In this document: positions 10,082 to 20,044 of the stretch, piece after piece
Layout of the letters: every line of letters starts with the position of its first letter
Position numbering within the stretch: position 1 is the stretch's first letter
Source of the DNA: Hypsibius dujardini
Taxonomy: Eukaryota > Tardigrada > Eutardigrada > Parachela > Hypsibiidae
Assembly (NCBI GenBank): GCA_001579985.1
Contig: LRSR01002418.1
Span: 1-27,645, forward strand
DNA: 27,645 bases
Reading direction: 5' to 3'
Position numbers and translations under genes: made by a program
The notes under the pieces: model-generated
What the model was told of the DNA's origin: nothing
The model's database searches: none
The model's input: the letters and a program-made list of their open reading frames with translations, nothing else

Positions 10082-12227
10082 TTAGACACGCCCATCCCAT
10101 TCTTTGGCGATGCTACCTCCGTTGAAGCTGAGACTGTTCTGATTGCGTTCCCGCATCATGGAAGCCCGGGCACGGATACCGAAGACTTCCTGGAGGGCGT
10201 CACGGAAGCAGATGAAGTTGTAGTCAATCAAACCTGAAACCGTGAATCATAGAAAGCATTCAGTGAAATTGTGCAGAAAAAAGCAGCCACGAAATACAAA
10301 GAGGTGGACAGACAAACAAGCAGATGTCGTACCAGACATAGAGAAAGCTAGTCAGACAAACACACAAACAAATAAACAGACAGACAAACAAACCAGACAG
10401 ACAGACAGACAGACCATCCGTCCGTCCGTCCGAACATAGCGAGCGAAATTACCTTGGCGAGCGAAATTCTCTTCACGCAGCAAGCAGACCATAGCAAGGT
10501 ATTTGTTAACTTCTCGGAGATACAGGATTGTAGAGCTATTCAAGCGGATAATGGATGAAGACTGGTTGTCGAAAGCGCTCGTTTCTGCATCTTCTTTCAT
10601 TCTAGATATTTTAGCAAAAACGATATTAAAACCACATTTTCACCTGTTACGCGTTACAAACTCACCCGTAAATGTAGGAAATGTCGATGATGACGTCAAT
10701 AAAGTCGCAACATAACTCGTAGGAAGCCATGTCGACCGGCGAGCTGTCCGTGGCCACATAGATCTTGCTGACCACGTCAAAGAGAAACGCCTTCTCGATG
10801 TTGGAATTCTGAAGGAATAACATAACACGTTATAATTATGCACAAAGATGAAGTCATTTTACTTCATCCTTTACCGAAATAAATATGTTGAGCAGATTTT
10901 CCATAGTCGGTAACTGCGGAATCAGTTTCTGTACCACTTTGCTGAACGCCTCGAAAATTGAGTGATCGTAAATGCTAGTCAGGTAAAAGCTAAAGACCGA
11001 CGAATGTCAATTGATAAACCAGTGCGCCATGCAGGTGGAGAGGAAAACAAGTGAATCAAACCTCAGGTGAATGGAATCAGTGCCTGATTCGGAGAGTTCG
11101 TCGTTTGCGCGCTGATGAATCTCGCGCTGTGTCTCGATCTTCTGGTCGTCCGACAGCCCGTCCACCTTGTGGATGAAAACCTCAAAGTGGATGTTAGGAT
11201 TGACTTTGTAGGCGCGGCTGACGGTGGAATGGAGCTTCTCCAGGGATTCCATGTAATCATCCTACCACACACATGGCAACGGTATTCCTCCTTCCTGACG
11301 CGTACATGTACGTAGCTCGCTCTCTCTCTCACCTGGGCATCGATAATGAAGATCAGCGCTTCGCACTGGCCTCCGAAAATGTTGTCCGCGTCGAAGGTTG
11401 GGTCGAAAAAGTCGATCTGGCCCGGAAAATCCCACACTTGGAACTGGATGAATGAGCTACTTGAGATATCTGAAATCGAAGGAGACCAGCCAAGCGAGTG
11501 GCATCAAAATCAACGTCAACGCTGACATCGCCAATCTGATTGTGGGGAACTCTCAAGACTGGTATTTTAATAACGATGAAGGGATGAAATGATCTTTTCA
11601 TACCGTCTTTCGTTATCTTGTTTGTGCTTTCCAGGAACAGCGTCTCGTTGGGCGACATCTTATGGAACACCACCTTTTGAATGGAAGACTTTCCCGATCT
11701 AAAATCTCATAAACATCAATAACATCGATTACTGGAATAGAACATTCTGGTTCCCGGTAGCCCGAGAAAACTAACACAACAAATCAATCAATCAAGTGAT
11801 CAATCAATTGATTCGTAACGCGAACCAACTCCCCAAAACTAAATATCATTCACGCGCTTGCTCATCGCTCTACCGACTTGATAAACCTACTAATAAAACA
11901 ATCGTGCCATATTTCCAATCCATTTCATAATACTCACGCAAAAGAATGGAAAAAAGGGGGAAAATTCACGACCACAAACCGAAACAGACCAATCAAACAA
12001 TCAATCAATCTGGCGATCTATCAGGCGATCAATCAATCCATTCATCCAATAATCAAATCACCGCACCTGCGAAGTCCCAATAGTAGTATCTTCGGTTTAA
12101 CTTCTGCTGGCATGTAAGAGCCGAACTCTGGGTCGAAATCCTCTGCGCCATATCCAAATTTGGGAAGTGATCCCACGGCGTAGCTGTTTGCGATTGCCTC
12201 ATACTGTGCTTCTTCATCGTATGACGA
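10082..12227 (-). CDS. RRAGC: Rag GTPase C/D (RRAGC), eight exons found, start exon missing
   Basis: Exons in transcript order are 12227-12067, 11698-11604, 11469-11333, 11261-11062, 10989-10875, 10808-10666, 10601-10453 and 10233-10082, giving 383 residues without the first methionine (human RagC 399). RagC/D pairs with RagA/B on the lysosome and recruits mTORC1 when amino acids are plentiful. Seen are the P-loop GLRRSGKSS, switch II WDFPGQ, the guanine-specificity motif HKVDG, and the C-terminal roadblock domain that dimerises with RagA. The first exon found opens in phase 0 right after TTTTTTGACAG, with an in-frame stop just upstream, so the ATG must lie in a separate exon further right. 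I could not place it convincingly. The C-terminal tail differs from vertebrates and ends WDGRV. Confidence 0.93.
10355..10432 (-). repeat. CAGA/AACA array in RagC intron 7
   Basis: Degenerate CAAACAGACAGA units end in a short CCGT run, inside intron 10234-10452. The RagC sense strand reads TCTG/TGTT. Confidence 0.8.
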
Positions 12228-13136
12228 CTGTCAAAAAAGTATTTAAATAATGCATACAAATAGTCTAAAATTCGCCAGCGAGACCCATCGTTACAAAATT
12301 AAGACTCCACAAACCATTTTTCCTGGTGGATAAATTACCCGGACCAAAATTAATATCAATGATGACACGATAGAAAGAACGCCTGAAAAGTACCAATAAA
12401 CATTAATTAAGAAAATCGCTCAAAAGCATTCCAACCTCCCCTTCCGTATGAAAACATCGAAACTGTTCGAACCTCTGCAGTAGAACTTACAAGCACGTCA
12501 ATAATGGCAGAGGACGAACTCAGGCGGAAGTTACCGAATTGGGACTGTAATTTTAATGGAGCTCAGGAAAAGGGAAGATTTGTTTACTTTCGGGAAACCG
12601 TTCGGTTTACATAAAATTCGTGAACGCGAGAATACAAACAGGGAGCGCCAGAATATACACGGTGAGCGCCAGAATAAAATACGTGAGCGTCATAATAAAA
12701 TAAGGGAGCGCGAAAATAGAATAACGGAGCGCCAGAATAGAATACGTGAACGCCAGAATAGAATAGGGAACGCCAGCCTAGAATACGTGAACGTCAGCCT
12801 AGAATATATGAACGCCATCACTTGAACAATTGATTGACATGAGCAATTTTCTCGCATAATAATTTCCATGAATTTAACATTCATTTCGGATTTTTCCGGG
12901 TACTTCGTACGTTGTATTATTATTTATAGTTGGATGACGTTGTTCCACTTTACTATTCAGATCTGAACTTTTAACGGGGCATTCAGTTATCTATCAGGTC
13001 TTCATTAGTTACTGTGCCTCTTAAGTCAGGTGAAGCTTCACTCCTTAATCGCTTTGCATTCCCCTAATTGGTTGACTGATTGATTGCTCGCAGCCGAGAT
13101 ACTTCCTCAATTGATTTTGCTTTTCTCTTATCCAGG
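12228..13136. promoter_or_regulatory. Divergent spacer between RagC and the epoxide hydrolase
   Basis: It must contain the RagC start exon and promoter and the hydrolase promoter. The centre (12620-12821) is a 21-bp tandem repeat, listed separately. The right end, CTTTTCTCTTATCCAG at 13120-13135, is a strong acceptor ending 1 nt before the hydrolase ATG. The remainder is AT-rich without recognisable coding sequence. Confidence 0.45.
12620..12821 (+). repeat. 21-bp tandem repeat, about nine and a half copies
   Basis: Units resemble GTGAGCGCCAGAATAAAATAC with substitutions; unit 8 is 20 bp. In the plus strand an open frame from ATG 12556 to a stop at 12825 spans them all and reads as charged heptads of the form KIRERQN, then changes register after the short unit to NASLEYV-type residues. 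No flanking exon or family match supports it as a gene, so it is called a minisatellite. Confidence 0.85.
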
Positions 13137-14487
13137 ATGGCGGAAACGCGTGCGCCGTCGCCGTTGACTGTATGGACGCGGCGGGCATTTGTGTGTGCTA
13201 TCTATCTTGTGGGCATCTTTTGGGCGTTGGTGTGGTTGCTGCGGCAACCGATGGAAATTTGGAAGAACCCCGCCGGATACTTCGCCGCTAAGAAACGCGC
13301 CTCACTTCCTGCAATTTTGCGTGAGCCGGAAGTCGGCCAACACGGCTATCTTAACTTGCCTGTACGTGGCTTCTAATTTTTTTTCGAAGTTTACGTTTGA
13401 GAGTAGATAATTACGATTCAATGCTTTTTTGGACTTTCAGAATGGAATTCGTATCCACTACGTCGCAGCCGGAAATGAGAAAAACCCGCTCCTGCTGCTG
13501 CTGCATGGATTTCCCGAATTTTGGTTCTCTTGGCGGAATCAGATCCGACATTTCAGCGACAGATATCGGTACAACTGAGAGTTTCATTTTCAAGTCCTCG
13601 TGATGGCTACGCCGGCAGGCAGCACGATCGCCTGATTCCTTACTTGGTCGTACAGTTGATTGATGGGTTGATTAAGGGGTGATTTCGCTGCTTAAATGGA
13701 GACCTTGATTGATTGGTGGTTAAGGACGCAAATTTTATTCACTTAGCGTTTCGCACTGTTAAAGACAACAAGGATATCGATTGATTGGCTGATTGTTGAT
13801 ACGTTTACCAGTTCCGTTCATTACCGTTTTCAGTACTAGGTCGTCTATTTCTCGATTGCTCATTGTTAAATTTGTTTTAATTTGCTATTTGTTCATCGTT
13901 GTTATAAACTAATGTATTTCTTTTTTCGGTTGGTCAATGACTGGTTAGCAAGGGTAGAGATGCTTAACAAATCCTCTGTCGTTTCGTTCAGAGTGGTTGC
14001 TGTCGATTTGCGCGGATTCGGTGATTCTTCCAAACCCACCGACGAGCATGCCTACGAGCTGACGAAGATGGCGGAGGATGTCAAGTTGATTGTCGAAGGT
14101 CTGGGCAGGAAGTCGTGCGTACTGGCCGGGCATGATTGGGGCGGTGAGTAGGTCTTTACTAGTCTTCCTTTATCTTTTATCCTCACGCACCGGATAAAAG
14201 TTTTCCGAACTTTTCAGGTTTCATTGCTTGGGGTGTTGCTTCGAAGTATCCAGACCTGGTGGACAAGTTGATCGTTATGAACGCCACCCACCCGACGGTT
14301 TTCTGGAAGTTCTTGATGAAGAACCCCAAACAGTTTCTTATGAGTTGGTAAGTTTTGAATTGAATAGCATATATATCTGCAGGCTTGTCTGCTTGTCTGT
14401 CTATCTGTCGGCCTGCCTGCCTGCTTGTCTGTCTGTCTGTCAGCCTGCCTGTCTGCTTGTCTGTCTGTCTGCCGGCCTGCCTGCCTG

Positions 14488-14528
<41 letters not shown>

Positions 14529-15185
14529 TAACTTGTTGTCTGTATGTTGTCTCCGTCAGCCGACTTGCTTGCCTACCTCTACTCAAGTTTAACTGCCAAA
14601 TCATTTCAGGTACATCTTTATGTTCCAACTCCCCTTATTGCCTGAATTCTACATTGGCCATGACGATTTCGTCGAACTAGAGGCTTTCCTCACCAAACCG
14701 CCCACCGGAATGAAGCCGGGAAGCATCACCGCGGAAGAACTTGACGCCTACAAGTACACATTCTCTGAGCCAAAATCCTTGACCGCTGCCATCTCATTCT
14801 ACCGCAACTTCAGTCGCAAGCGGGACTCAGAACCGATTCGCTGGCAGCCCGTTCCATGTCCCGTGTTGGTGATTTGGGGCGCAGCAGACGCGTTCCTCTG
14901 CTCGGAGTTGGCGCTGCTGTCTGGACAGTACACTTCTGGTAAGTTGTCGGCTAGAAACCTCTCGCATTTTTTTATCCTCTATTTTTTCGTGTGACTGCTG
15001 CCAAAACCAGATTGCATGTTTTTAGGCCAATTCGAAGTGAAGTATCTCGATGGAATTTCCCACTGGGTGCAGATGGAAGCGCCAGATGAGGTAACGTTTA
15101 CCCTCTTCTTCCCCACTCTTCGTACAAGTTTTATCGCCTTCCTGTCTTGTTTTAGGTCAATCGTACAATGGATCAGTTCTTGTGA
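13137..15185 (+). CDS. Membrane-anchored alpha/beta-hydrolase, EPHX4/EPHX3-like epoxide hydrolase, seven exons
   Basis: Exons 13137-13361, 13441-13568, 13992-14143, 14218-14347, 14610-14938, 15026-15090 and 15156-15185 give 352 residues, the length of human EPHX3/EPHX4. The family opens epoxides, often of fatty acids, with water. One N-terminal transmembrane helix lies at about residues 18-35. The oxyanion motif is HGFPEFW (97-103), the nucleophile is Asp166 in GHDWGG, the acid is probably Asp305 in WGAADAF, and the base is His334 in ISHW. Candidate lid tyrosines that polarise the epoxide are Tyr213 and Tyr276. All catalytic positions look intact, so an active enzyme is expected. The last exon is only 30 nt. 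The ATG follows an acceptor-like CAG by 1 nt and no earlier in-frame ATG was seen. Confidence 0.9.
14384..14528 (+). repeat. TGTC/TGCC array in epoxide hydrolase intron 4
   Basis: CTGTCTGTCTG and CCTGCCTG units, ending in a run of nine or so perfect TCTG copies, lie in intron 14348-14609, in sense orientation. Confidence 0.9.
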
Positions 15186-15502
15186 TATAGCTTAGAATTC
15201 GCATTCCCGTGGGATTTCGCAGCTAACGTGCAGTGAGCTTTTCCTACTCTCTCGACTTACCGACTCTCCTTTATTCCGCTTTCAGCGCGTACCAAAACTT
15301 TTACGTACGTCTTCCATGTCATAGCCCGGTTTTTAAGCTCATTTGTGATCAATCCCATACTCGATGCATCTCATTTTTTTTATCAGTCATCTCAAAGGTT
15401 TCTCACATGTTCCTCTGACATTATTGAGATTTTTTTACACTTAGTTTGATATGTAAAAACGGCACGCCGTTGACGTGACGTGACGTTGACGTGAATCCTG
15501 CG
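15186..15502. other. Convergent spacer between the hydrolase and BBIP1
   Basis: This region holds the two 3' ends. The minus strand has AATAAA at 15270-15275, a candidate poly(A) signal for BBIP1 233 nt past its stop. At 15471-15491 four TGACG pentamers follow one another, just outside the BBIP1 stop. No coding sequence was recognised. Confidence 0.45.
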
Positions 15503-15751
15503 TCATGACGCCGTCGTGTTCGACGCCTTCTTGCCCGCTTTCATCATCTCCTCAATGTCGTGCTGCATCTTCTCCAGCTTCACCAACGACATCGACCGGA
15601 GCGGCAACAGTTTCGGCATGATCGCTTTCAAACCCCGCGGATTTTCGTCAAACACATGAGCTAACCGCGAAGGAATAACCTCACGTAGTTCGTCCGATGA
15701 GATGGAAATGTCCGATTTTGCCGACGACACATTCAACTTCGATAGGCTCAT
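15503..15751 (-). CDS. BBIP1: BBSome-interacting protein 1 (BBIP1/BBS18), single exon
   Basis: An uninterrupted frame of 82 residues from ATG 15751 to TGA 15503. The segment MPKLLPLRSMSLVKLEKMQ matches the conserved core of BBIP1 (in human a PKLLPLKSLTLEKLEKM-like stretch), and the total length is close to the roughly 92 residues of the vertebrate protein. BBIP1 is the smallest BBSome subunit, needed to assemble the coat that moves membrane proteins in cilia. The N-terminal half is serine-rich, less conserved, and contains an acidic helix ending VIPSRLAHVF. The C-terminus is lysine-rich and probably helical. The family call rests on the short core plus size, so it is good but not certain. The gene lies 291 bp downstream of PYROXD2 on the same strand. 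Confidence 0.82.
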   Translation of the reverse strand: MSLSKLNVSSAKSDISISSDELREVIPSRLAHVFDENPRGLKAIMPKLLPLRSMSLVKLEKMQHDIEEMMKAGKKASNTTAS

Positions 15752-16042
15752 TTTTAGTAAATGTAGCAAAGATAAAAAATATGTACACAAGCCAAACAAT
15801 CCAATTCTATAGTGAGGTAGACAGAAAAAACAAGAAAATACGAAAGATAGTGGACGAGGCAGGTACAGTAATTTATGCACGCACAAGAACAACGGACCAC
15901 ATTGGGTCGATAACTGTTGACATCCCAGTCGGGAAGGCCCTCTACTGAACGGTGTGTTCTACCCTCCCAAGTCCACGGTATCCGATTGCCAGGTGATTGA
16001 AATGATCATATCGATTTACTTCATACGGAAGCGATGCAGGAA
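15752..16042. other. Spacer between PYROXD2 stop and BBIP1 start
   Basis: It must hold the PYROXD2 3' end and the BBIP1 promoter or 5' UTR. No AATAAA was seen for PYROXD2 in sense, no TATA box stands out, and there is no recognisable coding sequence. Confidence 0.4.
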
Positions 16043-16298
16043 CTATAACCGACCGCTTTTGAGATCTTTTATGGCAGCAGCTGCTCCCAACCGGCCGGGC
16101 GCACCCGTAACCCCGCCTCCTGAAACGCGGGAGGTATTACAGTACTGCTTAACTCATGTCACACAAACGCATATTAAATTTCCTGTTAAGAGAGAAACAA
16201 ACAGTCAGGCAGGCAGACAAACAGACAGATAAGGAGGAAAAAATACAGGCAAACAGATCGATAGGTAGACAAACAGACAGGCAGACAGACAGACAGAA

Positions 16299-16331
<33 letters not shown>

Positions 16332-18927
16332 AATCCAAAAACAGTGCACTCCTTACAAGTAAATTACAAGGTGCGGGGTACCCCACGCTCTTACCAGGAT
16401 GGCAACCGCTGCCACACATATACAGCCCATCGACCGGAGTGCGGTAACCGGTCATGTTCGACAGCGGTCTTGCGAAGAACAACTGGTCCCAACTGAGCCC
16501 GCCGTGAAATATGTTCCCTAAATAGGGGAACCAGACACTCACACTGACAGCACTGCAATGAACAAAGCAGAAGCTCCTTACCGCCGGTTAGACCAAAGGT
16601 CTTTTCGAGAACATCCGGGGTCAACACCTCATACCCCACTACCGAGGCCGAGAATCCGGGCGCATAATCGTCGATTTGCTTAAAAACTGGAGGCAAAAAC
16701 ATTCACACATCAAAATAGGAGCTTCACAATTTATGGTCAGTACTTAGTAGCACTAAAATCTAACTACTCAGTGCCATATACACGATCTAATACTGTAGTT
16801 TAAGAAAAGATCAAAACTGTGCAGTAATTGAAATACGGCCCTGGGTCATGTACCTTTCTGGGCGAAGTCGTTGCGCTGCTGTTGCGACCAGTTGACCGTT
16901 ACAGCATATGGGGCGTACTGAAAATGTAAAGGTCGGAATTTTAGCCTACATGCAGTCTTAAAAGTGGGTAATACACGAATCGGCGGGTCTCTCATTTCAT
17001 CACGTGCGTGGTGGTGTAAAACGCTTTAGATTAGTCAGGTGATTAGGTTGACATGTCTGGAGACTTGCCCTTCAAAGGTACCTGGATGAAGAGTAAGGCG
17101 ACATGTCCTCCAGCTGGCGCCAATGTCTTGTCCAAGCTTGACGGTATGACCATCTACGTAAAACGAAATCAAGATATCAACTTAACAAGACTTTAATTGG
17201 TGCAAAAAATATACAGCGGTACCTCAATCATGGGAAAAGTGGAGACTCGTCCGGCGACAAAATCCCGATGCCCGGCATCGAGCACCTCCATAGTCTCGCA
17301 ATTCAAATGAACGGACGTCCGATGATGCGGCTGGACTGTTCCGTCGCCGGTCTTGGCGAAGTTTGGAATCCGCGATAAGGCGACGTTGATTTTGACGACC
17401 GGCGATTTGTAGTCGATGTTCTTCACTTGCGTCAGCAAGCTGCTGTCCAACGTTTGAGCCGGCACAAAGTTGAGTAGCGTTTCTCGGACTGTCGCATTGC
17501 TCAGGACAAGTTTTGACTGGATGGCTTGTCCGGATTTCAACTGGACACCGTTGGCTTTGCCGTTAGTGATGGTCACTTTTTCAACTTCGGATTCAGTAAA
17601 AATTTCCCCGCCTAATTCCCTCAAAGCCTGTATGGAAAGACGAAGACCAGTCCATATGAATTAACCAAGTCTTAGACAAACAGGCAGCAGACAGACAGAC
17701 AAACAAACAGGCAGACAGGCAGGCAGGCAGGCAGACAGGCAGACAGGATGACAGAAAGACAGGCAGGCAGGCAAGCAGGTAGGCAGGCAGACAGACAGAC
17801 AACCTGACTTGATAGTCCGGCAAACAGACTGACAAACAGGCAGACGGAGAGACAGACAGTCAGACAAACAAACAGACAGACAGTAGGACCGTCAGGCAGA
17901 CAGGCAAATAGACAGACATACAGACAAACCTTTGCGAGAGTCTCGCTGACGGCGCCCATGCCGCCTTCCACATATGCCCATGCGCCCTTCCGGCCTTCCA
18001 GGCATCCCATGACGTGATGGAGAAGAACATAACCTGTCCCCCCATCATGAGGTCCCAATGTACTGCCGATAAGTCCGTCGGTCGCAAGACTCGCTTTCAG
18101 TGGTTCACTCTCAAACCAATTGTCTAGCACCTTCGCGATGGGCGCAGTCAAGAGCTGATATGTTTCCGAAAAAATTCCCCGAAGACCCATAACTGCAGTG
18201 GATAATAATATGCAATTAGAGAATGCTTGTTGCAGTTACTACAACGAACGGTCAAAGCCAAAATCATATCATGTACGTGTTTGTAGGACTGGTTGCCAGC
18301 TCCTTAATTCCTCCAACCGGATTGCTCCACTCCGGGCCAAACTTGGTGGCGCCACATCAAACAGTGGGTCAATCGCGTCGACCATTCGAAACAACAATTT
18401 GTCGTAATCCACATATTTCGCAGCATCTTTCCGGGAGAATTGGGCAATCTGCTTGAAATTCTCTTCGTGGCTCCCGCCCAGAAGGAGGGATTTATTGGAT
18501 CCTCTCAGCGGGGTGAATGAGTGTGGATCGCGAAAGTGAAGTTTGAGGCCGTGTCTCTGAAAGCAGATGCACTCGAAGGCTAAAAAGTGTCTCAGAAAAT
18601 CCCTGCCAGGTACGAATGCAAATGATATGTAGTCGTACCTTCAATTCAAGATCATTGTAGACCACAGGTCTCAGTAAACTCAGCAGATATGAGGCTCTTG
18701 AGAATTTGAATCCTACCGTAAAGCAAGGTCAGACGAAGTTGAACAAACAGACAAGCAGATAGGTAAATAGACAAGCGGATAGATTGATAAACAGAAGACA
18801 AACAAACAGACGGACAGATATGCAGACAGAGAAGCAGATAGATGGACAAACAGAGACAGACAGACAAACAGACAGGCAAACATATTGACAGACAGACATA
18901 TTGACAAACAGTTAGTCAGACAGACAA

Positions 18928-18996
<69 letters not shown>

Positions 18997-19469
18997 CGGG
19001 CAGGCAGGCAGACAGACAGACAGACAGACAAAGAGGCATAGAAACCAACAAGCAGACATGCAAATAGACAGATCAACGCCTACGAACACCGTATGGTATC
19101 AGCTTGAGAGCACTACGTTAGCCATTCAGGCAAACTGTACAAACTCTGTTACCGGGCACGATTTCTTCCGTGACAGCAGCACCTCCTACGACGTGACGCC
19201 TTTCCAAAACTGCTACTGACAGTCCGGCTTTCCGCAAGTAGCATGCCTACTCAACGAGAATAACTCTCAATAAAACGAAAGAAAACCAGAGTCACAGCTG
19301 GCGAACTTACCGCAACTAGACCATTATGACCTGCAAAACAAACAAGAACCACCGAATCTTTAAGCTTGCCCGCCACCGGCTAAGGCGCATCCCAGCACTC
19401 ACCACCGCCAATCACCACGGCGTCATAAGACTTCTTCAGCGTCTGCAGCGACGACGTCCGGGGCTTCAT
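16043..19469 (-). CDS. PYROXD2: PYROXD2-type FAD-dependent oxidoreductase, twelve exons
   Basis: Exons in transcript order are 19469-19403, 19330-19311, 19246-19153, 18712-18639, 18556-18277, 18192-17930, 17627-17223, 17153-17082, 16917-16854, 16686-16582, 16517-16395 and 16119-16043, giving 547 residues (human 581). PYROXD2 is a phytoene-desaturase-like flavoprotein of mitochondria; its substrate is not well defined. Seen are the Rossmann FAD motif VIGGGHNG (about 19-26) split over three exons, [33 protein letters not shown], and the C-terminal FAD clamp [14 protein letters not shown]. Exon 2 is only 20 nt. The ATG at 19469 is the first usable one in frame. An acceptor-like CTTCAG lies upstream at about 19510, so a further 5' exon encoding a targeting peptide is possible. 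The protein is shorter than human chiefly at the N-terminus. Confidence 0.93.
16203..16332 (-). repeat. CAGA/CAGG array in PYROXD2 intron 11
   Basis: GGCA, AACA and GACA units lie in intron 16120-16394. The PYROXD2 sense strand reads TGTC. Confidence 0.85.
17678..17925 (-). repeat. CAGA/CAGG array in PYROXD2 intron 6
   Basis: About 250 bp of mixed CAGA, CAGG and CAAA units occupy nearly the whole intron 17628-17929. Sense strand reads TCTG/CCTG. Confidence 0.88.
18740..19042 (-). repeat. CAGA array with a pure CAGG block in PYROXD2 intron 3
   Basis: Degenerate CAGATAGA/CAAACAGA units are followed at about 18931-19010 by roughly twenty nearly perfect CAGG copies, then CAGA again, inside intron 18713-19152. 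The uniform block suggests recent slippage expansion and probable length polymorphism. Confidence 0.9.
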
Positions 19470-19899
19470 CTCTTGCCAGAATTCTCCCAAAAAGACCTCG
19501 AATATGCTGAAGGATGAATAAATCTAAGGCTTTCTCACAATCAATCAGCAGAATATGTCGGATCACGGAAATATGCGCAAAAGCAACGTTTAATTGCGGT
19601 TCACTGCAGTTAGTGGTACGAATACTGAAGGAAAAAAGAAAGCTGCTTATCAGTAGATGACGGTCGTTGTTGCGGCCTGGAAGTGGAGCCAAAATCTGAA
19701 CTACGATAAGACAAAAGAAGGACCACGTGGATTGCTATCTCACATCAAACACATTTACACTAAAATTACACTTTGTTACACACCCCTTGACTTGACCCAT
19801 CTCTATCGATGACGGCTATTCTAGCCATTGTACGCGTCATCACAAAACCAAGAACAACCCATAAGAAAGACTGGAAGGCGCAGAGTCAAGTTACAGAGA
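19470..19899. promoter_or_regulatory. Spacer upstream of PYROXD2
   Basis: It contains the PYROXD2 promoter/5' UTR and the 3' end of the next minus-strand gene. The minus strand holds acceptor-like CTTCAG sequences at about 19510 and 19630, so 5' UTR introns are possible. An open frame starting at 19692 overlaps PYROXD2 exon 1 in another frame and is not thought real. Confidence 0.4.
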
Positions 19900-20009
19900 T
19901 CAAGGCGAGGCTGGATAGACAATTTCGTCGTCCGCGTGGCCCTGCGGCGGAATATAACCCTCGTTCTCCTCCTCGACGTCCTCACCGAACTCATCCAAGG
20001 GGTCGTCGT

Positions 20010-20044
<35 letters not shown>

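Noticed and set aside
19423-19692. 89-residue minus-strand open frame over PYROXD2 exon 1
   Set aside because: It uses a different frame from the FAD-binding sequence and reads through the GTGAGT donor region; kept only as a possible source of 5' UTR.
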